From assembly GCA_965221195.1 (NCBI GenBank), contig OZ244864.1:124001-188000 (forward strand): DNA of 64,000 nt. Direction: 5' to 3'. Below are positions 16,117 through 23,776 of this stretch, piece after piece. Source of the DNA: Poriferisodalis sp965221195. GTDB taxonomy: Bacteria > Actinomycetota > Acidimicrobiia > Acidimicrobiales > Poriferisodalaceae. The translations under genes were made by a program, and so were the position numbers. Numbering within the stretch: the stretch's first letter is position 1; each line of letters opens with the position of its first letter. Under the pieces are notes generated by a model. The model was given only the letters and a program-made list of their open reading frames with translations, was not told where the DNA came from and searched no databases.

Positions 16117-17946
16117 TTAAGGCGACGCAGTGGCGTCTTGGCGTTCGTCCGTTGACGCATTGGTCTGGGTGGGATTCGCGTTTGAAAACACGAAGTATCG
16201 CAAACCCACGAATAGTGTGACGGCAATAGATGCAAGGCTGAGCACCAGCGCTAGCACACTCTGCGACGACCACCCGATCAACCACCATCCGACCGGTGTG
16301 TCACGGGCTGTGACTGCTTCAGACGCAATCTCGCAAAGTTGATCCACGGACCAGCCGTTGAACTCCGTCCCGACACCGGAAGCGCAGAACTCACCGGCAG
16401 TACCCTCAAAATCGTTGTACTTAGCCGCCTCAGACACCAAGGGGACCACCGGCCGCTCTCGTGCGCCGTCTAGCACAACGGCTTCGCGCGCCAAGTGTCC
16501 AACATGGTGCGCTCGCAACGCCAGATTCAGAGCAAAAGTTTTGATGTAAGCAAAACTGAGAACACCGATGATTCCCGCGATTTTGGCCTGCAAGGAGACT
16601 GATGCCGAATTTTCACCTCGCAGACCAGCTTGGACGGCACGTCGCTCGTTCAGCGAGACGAATACGACGACCGGTGCCAGCACGACGATAACGAATCGCA
16701 GTATGAAGGCCAAGGTTCCGACGATGAGGTTGTCAACATTCATCAAAACCCAGCCGCCGATCAGCAACACGGGGCCGATGACAGCCAACCTGAGTGCCCA
16801 AGTCGATCGAGTTGATGACGGACCCGGATCAAGTTGTCGCAGTGGTGTAATGGGATCTCCCGCCGGTGTTAGCGGCACGACCCGAATGATTCTTTTCTGC
16901 GCCGACGCGATCATGGAAGCGATGCCACCGGGCGCGAAGAAAGTGAACAGAATCAAGATCAAGCCGAAGATGGCTGCCGATAAGGGACCATCACCATCAA
17001 GCGTGTAGAAACCCATCGGAATACTGATCCTCTTGGTGAGGTCCCGAACCCAGACCACAAAGAGGCCGCCGAGTACTGAGCCCTGCAGCGTTCCGACACC
17101 GCCGATGACCAAGCCGATTATGAGATCGATGGCGAGCAAGAAGGTAAAATCTTGCCCTGCGACGAAGCCTTTATCCAAAGACCACAGAAGCCCAGCGAGC
17201 GAACCCAGTGAAGCGCTCAAGGCAAAGTTGACGGTCTTGTACATCGGCAAATTGACACCGTAGACGGCGGCACCAGCTTCGTTGTCGCGGATAGCCAACA
17301 CCGCTCGACCAGCACGACTACGCAAGATATTGCGCACCAGCGCGAAAGTCACTACCGTAATCAACAAGATAATCCAGTATCGGTAAGCATCGGCACCGCG
17401 GGCGCCGTCTACTCCCGGTAAGAACTCAAAGTAGCTAGAGAAGCCATCAACTTGGCGGTCAACCTCTTCCTCAATCTTTTTGCCATTGGGTCCGCCGGTG
17501 CGTTCTGCGATGCCCAGTTCTTCAATGTTGACTAGCGTCGGGAAAACTGCCGCTTGCGCAATAGTGACCAAGGCAAGATAGAGCCCTTTGACGCGCAGCG
17601 CAGGGAGCCCAACAACGACCCCCACAGCAAACCCCAACACCAGCACCAACGGGATAGCCATCCAGAAATCCCACGACTCGTCTTGGACCATTGACGCACT
17701 GACGAATGCGCCGATCCCCATGAAAGCGGAGTGACCCAAAGCGAGCATGCCGTTGAAGCCCACCACCAGATTCACCGCCAAGATGGCGACCATCATTACG
17801 ATCGCTCTGTTCATGCGACCGATCTCGAATGGCTGCAGCACTAGCGGCACAAGAATGGCCAGAACCACTGCATAGCCCCAGCACAAAGTGTTCCACTGAC
17901 GGTGCTGTTTGTCGCCTTTGGAAACGACGATCAACGGCGAACTCAT
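16117..17946 (-). CDS. livM: LivM-type ABC permease with a long C-terminal membrane extension
   Basis: A 609-residue protein. Residues about 20-385 are a standard LivM permease: NLVVGFNGMLALGHSAFMGIG, GLPALRVKGLYLALVTIAQ, and the ATPase-contact loop GRAVLAIRDNEAGAAVYGVN. It then continues about 220 residues beyond the normal end (FAPGGIASMIASAQKR). The extension has about four hydrophobic segments (AVIGPVLLIGGWVLM, ILRFVIVVLAPVVVFVSL, IAGIIGVLSFAYIKTFALNL and VLALVLSLASIAVTLFVGL) and a roughly 75-residue loop with two Cys. I do not recognise the extension. There is no frameshift between the parts. It follows livH (17976-19034) with a 29-bp gap. Confidence 0.87.
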   Translation of the reverse strand: MSSPLIVVSKGDKQHRQWNTLCWGYAVVLAILVPLVLQPFEIGRMNRAIVMMVAILAVNLVVGFNGMLALGHSAFMGIGAFVSASMVQDESWDFWMAIPLVLVLGFAVGVVVGLPALRVKGLYLALVTIAQAAVFPTLVNIEELGIAERTGGPNGKKIEEEVDRQVDGFSSYFEFLPGVDGARGADAYRYWIILLITVVTFALVRNILRSRAGRAVLAIRDNEAGAAVYGVNLPMYKTVNFALSASLGSLAGLLWSLDKGFVAGQDFTFLLAIDLIIGLVIGGVGTLQGSVLGGLFVVWVRDLTKRISIPMGFYTLDGDGPLSAAIFGLILILFTFFAPGGIASMIASAQKRIIRVVPLTPAGDPITPLRQLDPGPSSTRSTWALRLAVIGPVLLIGGWVLMNVDNLIVGTLAFILRFVIVVLAPVVVFVSLNERRAVQAGLRGENSASVSLQAKIAGIIGVLSFAYIKTFALNLALRAHHVGHLAREAVVLDGARERPVVPLVSEAAKYNDFEGTAGEFCASGVGTEFNGWSVDQLCEIASEAVTARDTPVGWWLIGWSSQSVLALVLSLASIAVTLFVGLRYFVFSNANPTQTNASTDERQDATASP

Positions 17947-17975
17947 AGATCAACGACTCCCTTCGATACGTTCTG

Positions 17976-19034
17976 CTAGACGCGCTCGATGCGGCGAGTT
18001 CCAAAGAGGCCCGATGGCCGGAACAGCAGGACGACCAAGATCAACAGGAACGCCGTGGCGAGCTGCAAGATGGAGAAGAACGCCCAACCCATGACTTGGA
18101 CGAAGAACCAGCTCACGACCACTCCCTTAATAAGTCCAACAACGATGCCGCCGATAATCGCGCCACCCAGACTGTCCAGACCGCCGAGCGCGGCACCGGC
18201 CAGTGCGTAGATGAGGATGAACTGCATCATGTTTGGGCTGACGCCATTGAGAGACGGTGCCACTAATGCAGCACCGAGGGTTCCGAACACAGAAGCCAAT
18301 GCCCAACCGAAACCAAGCGTTCGACCGGTATTGACACCGACGAGCCGAGCCGATTCGGCACTCGATGAAACAGCGCGGAAAGCCAAGCCCACCTTGGTCT
18401 TGCCAAGTACCACAAAGAGCGCCACAAGCGCCAATGCGAGTGTCAGCCATGTGCCAAGCGTGCGGTAATCAACATTGGCGTTGAGGATCGTCCAGTTGGT
18501 GCGGCCTGCGAGTTCGCAGGTTGTCGCATCTGTAGACCCCGCAGCCGCCTCAACGAAGTTACCCGCAGACACTTTGACGCACGAGACGGTTCCGTCTGCG
18601 GCTTCTTTCAGTTCTTGGCTGCTCGGCAGCCAGCTCGGAAAAGTGCCGAAAGGCTCGTTCACCGGTCGCAGCTGGTAATCCCATATGTCACCGGCGATGG
18701 CATTCACTATTAAAAACAAGCCGAGCGTTATCAGCACCACCGGCAGATGATCGTCGGGGTCGAACGGCCTCACCAATGCGCGCTCTACACCAGCTCCGAT
18801 CACGGCGCTGATCAGCATGGCTATCACGATCGACAACCACAGCCAGAGGCCCTGCTCAACGTTGAGCACGTACATCAAAAATGCGCCCAGCATCGCAAGT
18901 TCGCCGGTAGCAAAATTGATGAGAGTAGTTGCTTTGAAGATCAGTACAAGTGCCAGCCCAACCGCTGCGAAGACTGCACCCTCGCGCAGGCCATTGAAGG
19001 CGAATTGCGGCAGTACGTCCCATTGCCAGTCCAT
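17976..19034 (-). CDS. livH: Branched-chain amino acid ABC permease, LivH type (first pair)
   Basis: A 352-residue permease starting MDWQWDVLPQFAFNGLREGA, with FKATTLINFATGELAMLGAFLMYVL as the family signature and SSSAESARLVGVNTGRTLGFGW as the ATPase-contact loop. It is about 40 residues longer than the other LivH because of a polar insertion at about residues 115-190 (NEPFGTFPSWLPSS to CELAGRTNW). The insertion has two Cys and is predicted to lie outside the membrane. Its partner, the long LivM, also has an enlarged external segment, so this pair may have co-evolved for docking a particular binding protein (inference). It lies 23 bp after livF. Confidence 0.88.
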   Translation of the reverse strand: MDWQWDVLPQFAFNGLREGAVFAAVGLALVLIFKATTLINFATGELAMLGAFLMYVLNVEQGLWLWLSIVIAMLISAVIGAGVERALVRPFDPDDHLPVVLITLGLFLIVNAIAGDIWDYQLRPVNEPFGTFPSWLPSSQELKEAADGTVSCVKVSAGNFVEAAAGSTDATTCELAGRTNWTILNANVDYRTLGTWLTLALALVALFVVLGKTKVGLAFRAVSSSAESARLVGVNTGRTLGFGWALASVFGTLGAALVAPSLNGVSPNMMQFILIYALAGAALGGLDSLGGAIIGGIVVGLIKGVVVSWFFVQVMGWAFFSILQLATAFLLILVVLLFRPSGLFGTRRIERV

Positions 19035-19057
19035 GATCTTGCTCGCGTCCCTTCGCT

Positions 19058-19771
19058 CTAGGCGCCCAAGTACGCTTCCTGCACAGCAGGATCGTTCTTG
19101 AGCTGTTCGGCTGGTCCATGCAGCGCGATCTCGCCGCTCTCAATGACGTAGGCATAGTCGGCCATGTCCAGCGCCAAGTTGGCGTTCTGCTCAACGAGAA
19201 GCATGGTGAGTCCGGTTTCTTTGTTGAGCTGAACGAATCGTTCAAACAGGTCCTCAATGATGAGCGGCGCCAACCCCAGAGAAGGCTCGTCTAACAACAA
19301 CAGCCTCGGTCGGCACATCAGCGCACGGGCGACGGCCAGCATCTGCTGCTCGCCGCCTGAGAGCGAACCAGCGAGCTGCTCACGGCGCTCCTCAAGTCGT
19401 GGAAATATCTCAAACCAGCGGTCAATGTCGGCATTGACCTCTTTATCTCGCCGAATGTAGGCACCGATCTTGAGGTTGTCCATGACCGAGAGTTCGGGGA
19501 AAGTCCCTCGTCCTTGAGGCACATGGGCGACACCGCGCCGGACAATGTCAGCCGTCTTGGCACGGGAGATGTCCTCGCCTTCAAGCAAGATGGTGCCCGA
19601 AGTCGTACACATGTTGCACAGGGACCGCAGAGTCGTGGTCTTGCCTGCGCCGTTAGCACCAAGTATTACCACCACACTGCGATCCTGCACCTCAAAATCA
19701 AGGCCGCGCAAGACTTCAACAGCGCCGTAGCGCGCATGCAGGTTCTCGACCTTCAGCATCATCTCGGTCAT
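19058..19771 (-). CDS. livF: ABC transporter ATPase, LivF type
   Basis: A 237-residue ATPase with Walker A GANGAGKTT (about 37-45), signature LSGGEQQMLAVARAL, Walker B LLLLDEPSLGLAP and the H-loop replaced by LVEQN as is usual for LivF. The C-terminus KNDPAVQEAYLGA is the diagnostic LivF/LivG ending. It couples ATP hydrolysis to transport through the LivHM permeases. Its start overlaps the livG stop by 4 bp. Only one livG/livF pair is present for two permease pairs, so both permeases probably share it. Confidence 0.92.
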   Translation of the reverse strand: MTEMMLKVENLHARYGAVEVLRGLDFEVQDRSVVVILGANGAGKTTTLRSLCNMCTTSGTILLEGEDISRAKTADIVRRGVAHVPQGRGTFPELSVMDNLKIGAYIRRDKEVNADIDRWFEIFPRLEERREQLAGSLSGGEQQMLAVARALMCRPRLLLLDEPSLGLAPLIIEDLFERFVQLNKETGLTMLLVEQNANLALDMADYAYVIESGEIALHGPAEQLKNDPAVQEAYLGA

Positions 19772-20556
19772 GAAGAACTCCCCAAGTACGCCTCGATCAC
19801 CTCTGGATCGTTCCGCACAACATCCGGGTGGCCATCGGCGATTTTGCGGCCGAAGTTGAGCACAACGAGGTGCTCACTGATGTTCAAAACCATACGCATG
19901 TGATGCTCCACCAGCAGCACCGAAAGGTTGTGCCGATCTCGCAGGTCCTTGATGTCTTGGGCCAGCGAGTCAACCTCAGCATGAGTGAGACCCGAAGCGG
20001 GCTCGTCCAGCATGATCAGGCGCGGCTTGGCAATCAGGGCTCGCGCCAGCTCAATGCGCTTAAGCGTGCCGAAAGGCAGACCAGCAGCGGGGTGGTAGGC
20101 GTGCTCCTCAAGACCGAGTTCCTCAAGCGCTTCCCAAGCTCGGCGTCTAAGTTCTTTCTCCTCGTTGCGGGTCCCAAGCCGGAACGCCGCAGTGAAGAAG
20201 TTCGCCTTGGTGCTGGTGTGATCGCCAACCATCACGTTCTCGATCACAGTCATGCCGCGCCACAGAGCGAGGTTCTGGAACGTGCGGTACACGCCGACAC
20301 GGCTGATCCGGTGCGCCGACAGAGCGAGCAGGTCGTGCCCGTCAAAGGTCACCGATCCCGCCGTCGGGTCGTAAATGCGGCTGACCACGTTGAACAAGGT
20401 GGTCTTACCGGCACCATTCGGTCCGATGAGGCCGAGTATCTGCCCCTCATCCAAAGAGAACGACAAATCGTCTAACGCACGGATGCCTCCGAACTGAACC
20501 GAAATGTCTTGGACTTTGAGCAACGCCACGCGCCGGTCCCCCTTGGTCCGTGCCAA
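19768..20556 (-). CDS. livG: ABC transporter ATPase, LivG type
   Basis: A 262-residue ATPase with Walker A GPNGAGKTTLFNV, signature PFGTLKRIELARALI (the divergent LivG form lacking the LSGGQ consensus), Walker B LIMLDEPASGLTHAE and LLVEHHMRMV, ending EVIEAYLGSSS. It is the first gene of the transporter operon on the minus strand. The ATG at 20556 could be replaced by a GTG 10 codons later (VALLKVQDISV); the longer form is kept because no better ribosome-binding site is visible. The promoter should lie in the 217 bp between here and tRNA-Gln. Confidence 0.9.
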   Translation of the reverse strand: MARTKGDRRVALLKVQDISVQFGGIRALDDLSFSLDEGQILGLIGPNGAGKTTLFNVVSRIYDPTAGSVTFDGHDLLALSAHRISRVGVYRTFQNLALWRGMTVIENVMVGDHTSTKANFFTAAFRLGTRNEEKELRRRAWEALEELGLEEHAYHPAAGLPFGTLKRIELARALIAKPRLIMLDEPASGLTHAEVDSLAQDIKDLRDRHNLSVLLVEHHMRMVLNISEHLVVLNFGRKIADGHPDVVRNDPEVIEAYLGSSS

Positions 20557-20773
20557 TCCAGAGATCAGCAGCGGGCAAGTTAGCAGGTCGGCTCGGCTTC
20601 GCGACTACCCCAAGGGATCCCGCGCCAACCGAGCCAGCCAACGATGCTACGCCGCGACTCGGCCACGAACACAACTTCTGCCAAGATGACCCCCGTTTTT
20701 CTCGGGAGGACCCTGTGAGCGCCGCGCCAACCAGCTAGCCAAGATGCTGACCGACAACGGACTCGCAACCGGC

Positions 20774-20848
20774 TGGTTCGGGGAGGAGGACTCGAACCCC
20801 CAATGACTGGACCAGAACCAGTTGTGTTGCCAATTACACCATCCCCGA
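20774..20848 (-). tRNA. tRNA-Gln, anticodon CUG, CCA encoded
   Basis: The reverse complement gives acceptor TCGGGGA/TCCCCGA, D-arm GGTGTAATTGGCAACAC, an ACTGG/CCAGT anticodon stem with loop TTCTGGT (anticodon CTG), T-arm GGGGGTTCGAGTCCTCC, discriminator A and an encoded CCA (20774-20776). It lies downstream of gltX on the same strand. GltX of a bacterium lacking GlnRS would charge this tRNA with Glu for GatCAB amidation (family knowledge; GlnRS and GatCAB are not in the window). Confidence 0.96.
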
Positions 20849-20870
20849 GGGTCCCCTCAGGCTAATGGCG

Positions 20871-20990
20871 CAACACTGTTCAGCACCGCAACACAGCACC
20901 GCCCTGCACAGCACCGCCCTGCACAGCACCACACTGTGCAGCACCGCCCTGCACAACACTGCCCTGTTCATCACCGCACTGCACAGCACC
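20871..20990. repeat. About eight degenerate 15-bp tandem repeats between gltX and tRNA-Gln
   Basis: Units of about GCACAGCACCGCCCT recur with a 15-bp period from 20871 to 20990. Two neighbouring copies around 20895-20925 are identical and the outer ones have drifted. The array starts 27 bp past the gltX stop. There are no unique spacers, so it is not CRISPR. The period is a multiple of 3, but no credible protein uses the region. Confidence 0.88.
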
Positions 20991-21017
20991 GGGATGAACC
21001 GCGGCAGGCCTAGGGGT

Positions 21018-22400
21018 TCAACCCACCGACGGGCGAGCATCACGTAGCCGCTGCTGCGCCGCGTTGAGCCGTTGCAAGACCGTCTGTTGTCCCAGCAGCT
21101 CAAGTGACTCAAACAGCGGCGGTCCGACCTTCCGGCCGGTGATCGCAACACGAACAGGGGCCTGCGCTTTGCCGAGCTTGAGACCGAACTCTTCCCCAAT
21201 CTCCTTCAAGCAGGCATGCAGCGCATCGGCCGTCCACTCCGCTTCGCCGAAGGCAACCAGCGCGCGCGCGAGGATTTCGCCGGCCGGTGGCGCCAGTGCA
21301 GCATCCCAGTCGTCAGGGTCTATTGCTGGCTCCGCGAAGAGAAAGGAAATACGATCCGCAGCATCGGACAGCAGGCGAGTGCGCTCACGGATCAGCGGAG
21401 CGACGGCGCTCAGCTCGGTCACGTCAAGGTCAGCGCCCCATTGCTCGGCATTCACCCACGGCTTGATTGCGGCAGCAAAATCTGCGTCGCCAAGCCCACG
21501 TAGGTACGTCGCGTTGATCGCGGTGAGCTTGTCTGTGTCGAACATCGCAGGTGCCGCATTCACGTCGGCAAGTTCAAACAACTCGACAATCTCTGTGAGC
21601 GGACGCACCTCAATGCCGTCTGGTGGTCCCCAGCCCAGCAGTGCCAAGTAGTTCACCATGGCATCCGCCAGCACGCCTTGGTCGCGGTAGCTCGTGAGCG
21701 CCACGTCGTCGCGCCGCTTAGAGAGCTTCTTTCGCTGTTTGTTGACTATGAGCGGCAGGTGGGCGAACGTCGGCAGGTGGGTTGCGCCCAGCGCAGCGCG
21801 CAACAAGATCACCTTCGGCGTCGTGTTCAGCAGATCTTCGCCCCTGACGACATGGGTAATACCGAGATCGAGGTCGTCGACGGCGTTGGCGACAAAGAAC
21901 GTTGCGCTGCCGTCGCTGCGTCTCACCACGAAGTCTTTGATTGGTGCGTTGGGAAACTCAACGCGTCCGCGCACGATGTCATCGAAGGCAGTCACGCCCT
22001 CACGAGGAACGGCAAACCGCACGGCGCCATCGTCAAGGTAGGCCTGCCCGCTATCGAGCCAACCCTCTATGGCAGCGTCATACAGATCACGTCGCTCGCT
22101 CTGGAAGATCGGATCGCCGTCGAAATCAAGTCCCAGCCAGTCCGCCATCTCGAGGATCTGTTCGATGTGAGCGGTAGTGGCTAAGTCGGCATCTGTGTCC
22201 TCAATGCGCAGTACCAATTCGCCGCCGCAGTGACGGGCGTACAGCCAGTTGAAAAGTGCCGTCCTAGCGGTGCCAAGGTGGGGGAATCCCGTAGGGGCCG
22301 GTGCAAAACGCAACCGCGGAACCGACGCCGTCGCCGTGGGCCCAACTGCGCTGCTTGTGGGGGGAATCGGGCCGCCTGTGCTGGCGGTGTCACTCAGCAC
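21018..22400 (-). CDS. gltX: Glutamyl-tRNA synthetase
   Basis: A 460-residue class-I aminoacyl-tRNA synthetase. The HIGH-type motif is PAPTGFPHLGTARTALFNWL (about 34-53), LRIEDTD follows, the tRNA acceptor-binding EDLLNTTPKVILLRAALG lies near 195, and the KMSKS-type motif is KLSKRRDD (about 228). The C-terminal anticodon-binding helical domain is present. The length is normal. The first about 28 residues are Ser/Thr/Pro-rich and not conserved, so initiation could be later. The start overlaps the stop of the upstream gene by 7 bp. Both tRNA-Glu and tRNA-Gln in this window are potential substrates if the enzyme is non-discriminating; that cannot be decided by eye. Confidence 0.93.
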   Translation of the reverse strand: MLSDTASTGGPIPPTSSAVGPTATASVPRLRFAPAPTGFPHLGTARTALFNWLYARHCGGELVLRIEDTDADLATTAHIEQILEMADWLGLDFDGDPIFQSERRDLYDAAIEGWLDSGQAYLDDGAVRFAVPREGVTAFDDIVRGRVEFPNAPIKDFVVRRSDGSATFFVANAVDDLDLGITHVVRGEDLLNTTPKVILLRAALGATHLPTFAHLPLIVNKQRKKLSKRRDDVALTSYRDQGVLADAMVNYLALLGWGPPDGIEVRPLTEIVELFELADVNAAPAMFDTDKLTAINATYLRGLGDADFAAAIKPWVNAEQWGADLDVTELSAVAPLIRERTRLLSDAADRISFLFAEPAIDPDDWDAALAPPAGEILARALVAFGEAEWTADALHACLKEIGEEFGLKLGKAQAPVRVAITGRKVGPPLFESLELLGQQTVLQRLNAAQQRLRDARPSVG

Positions 22401-23143
22401 TGGCCAGTGCTGCAGCCCGGATCCGCGCTCTGTGCTGAGTCAGCCGAACAGACCCAGCGGCCTGCCGGTCTGCCAGCCGACGCAAGCAGTCGCTGCAGCG
22501 GCGGGGTGGATAGGTCAACCGGGAGAGGTTCTAGATTCGGCCAGACCGGTGTCTGAGGCGCTGCCGCTAGCACTGCGTCCACGAGCAGTTCGTCAAGTCC
22601 AGCGCCAGCACCGATGGCCTGTTGAAGGTCGTATCCCAAAACGGTCAGTTCCACGACGCGGGTCCACAGCAGTTCGCGTAGCCCGAGACTGAAACCGGCT
22701 CCGGCATCGAGTCCCGCACAGACCGCAAGTACCGTTCGCACGCTCTCGATCACGAGATGTGTCGGATCGGGACGATCCGCAGTTCTCCCGCCGAATTCCC
22801 AGTGGGCACCTAATGCGGGTCGGAGAATCTCGACCGGTGCCGGAGGTGGCTGACCACTCATCCGCGCAGAGGCAGCGAGGTTGCCGTCGGCGGCGCGTGC
22901 AAGCAGATCGGCCACGGTGCGAGGCTCTAACGGCTGCGACAGCGGCATTGCCATGTGCTCCCAAGCGGGCAGTCGCATCCGGGCAGCAAAATCGCTGCAA
23001 GCACGGCGATGCAGCCGCAGCAGCTCTCGGTCAGTCTGCGCGGTGGACACCGCGGTCGGACTCGGTGTTGAGATGAGGGCTGTATTCATAGCTGCTGTAT
23101 TCATAGCTGCTGTCTGGGCCTCGTTCATGGCTGCTGTATTCAT
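22394..23143 (-). CDS. Mycothiol maleylpyruvate isomerase/DinB-like superfamily protein
   Basis: A protein of about 249 residues when started at the ATG at 23143, which forms an ATGA overlap with the stop of the upstream gene. Features recalling the actinobacterial TIGR03083/MDMPI superfamily are an early Trp-Glu segment (LRLPAWEHMAMPLSQPLEP in approximate form), a TVADLLARAADGN segment in place of the usual W-x-V-x-D-L-x-x-H, and LLWTRVVELTVLGYDLQQAIG, similar to ELTVHGWDLARA. The metal-binding His residues are not clearly kept, so enzyme activity is doubtful. The N-terminus is a repetitive Met-Asn-Thr-Ala-Ala run encoded by a 15-bp array offering several in-frame ATG starts. It lies between a conserved hypothetical and gltX, overlapping both. 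Confidence 0.55.
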   Translation of the reverse strand: MNTAAMNEAQTAAMNTAAMNTALISTPSPTAVSTAQTDRELLRLHRRACSDFAARMRLPAWEHMAMPLSQPLEPRTVADLLARAADGNLAASARMSGQPPPAPVEILRPALGAHWEFGGRTADRPDPTHLVIESVRTVLAVCAGLDAGAGFSLGLRELLWTRVVELTVLGYDLQQAIGAGAGLDELLVDAVLAAAPQTPVWPNLEPLPVDLSTPPLQRLLASAGRPAGRWVCSADSAQSADPGCSTGQC

Positions 23144-23149
23144 AGCTGC
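23081..23149. repeat. 15-bp tandem repeats supplying several in-frame start codons
   Basis: TGTATTCATAGCTGC occurs at 23081, 23096 and 23135, with a diverged copy between (about 23111-23134). On the minus strand each copy contains ATG AAT in the same frame (Met-Asn-Thr-Ala-Ala), so the downstream gene has at least four possible ATG starts. The outermost overlaps the stop of the preceding gene. Confidence 0.88.
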
Positions 23150-23670
23150 GGATCCCTCGTCAAGCTCAGCGGATCGGCCTCGTACCTGCGTTTCATCTCC
23201 TGTGGCATCAGGGCCAGCACTGCAGCCGGGACGCAAGCGACCAGCTTGCGGACGCGGTGGTAGTGATGTGCTTCCCCGACTCCTTCAAAGAGCCGCTCAC
23301 GACGCGTGGTCAACTTTGCCGGCGGCTGATGATCTAGGAAGCCGAACGCCAGATATCCGGCTTCAAGGTCCCACACCACCGGGGCCCGTCCAAAGATTGA
23401 AGCGCGCTTCAGTGCTACGGCCACACAGCCTGCGTCTACGTCGTCGCGCTTCTCACGCTCAGTGAGGCAGACCCGTCCGTCAAAGAGGCGTATCAGTCCG
23501 TACGCGTAGCCTTGGTCGGGGCCTTGATGTCCCCGCAAGGCTCCGGTGGGCTGAGCACCAGACAATTCGCCCCTACGAGCGGCCGCCCAGCGACGAGGCG
23601 TGACATCGGGCGAGGAGTACGAACGGACGACTGCAAGCGGTTCGACTCGAATGTGGCGCGGCGCAGCCAT
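23140..23670 (-). CDS. Conserved hypothetical protein, function unknown
   Basis: A 176-residue, Arg-rich protein with no signal peptide or membrane segment. Visible stretches include RHIRVEPLAVVRSYSSPDVTP, GYAYGLIRLFDGRVCLTE, VWDLEAGYLAFGFLDHQPP and GEAHHYHRVRKLVACVPAAV. I do not recognise a named domain. The gene ends in an ATGA overlap with the MDMPI-like gene, and that gene overlaps gltX, so the three are probably co-transcribed. The 100 bp upstream of it hold a 15-bp tandem array. Confidence 0.6.
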   Translation of the reverse strand: MAAPRHIRVEPLAVVRSYSSPDVTPRRWAAARRGELSGAQPTGALRGHQGPDQGYAYGLIRLFDGRVCLTEREKRDDVDAGCVAVALKRASIFGRAPVVWDLEAGYLAFGFLDHQPPAKLTTRRERLFEGVGEAHHYHRVRKLVACVPAAVLALMPQEMKRRYEADPLSLTRDPQL

Positions 23671-23708
23671 TGCTGGAAAGTCTAGAAAACGTCAAGTGTC
23701 GTCATGGC

Positions 23709-23776
23709 TTGGACCGTCACGGACTGCACCGTCACGAGCTGTGCCCTCACGAATTGGACGAATTGGACTGTCACCG
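23709..23776. repeat. Degenerate 15-bp tandem repeats between cimA and the next gene
   Basis: Consecutive 15-bp units TTGGACCGTCACGGA, CTGCACCGTCACGAG and CTGTGCCCTCACGAA are followed by a decayed AATTGGAC doublet running over the cimA stop codon (23771-23773). The array occupies most of the 100-bp spacer. Confidence 0.75.

Noticed and set aside
20871..20990. Possible CRISPR array
   Set aside because: Units are only 15 bp, directly abutting and without unique spacers, and there are no cas genes in the window.
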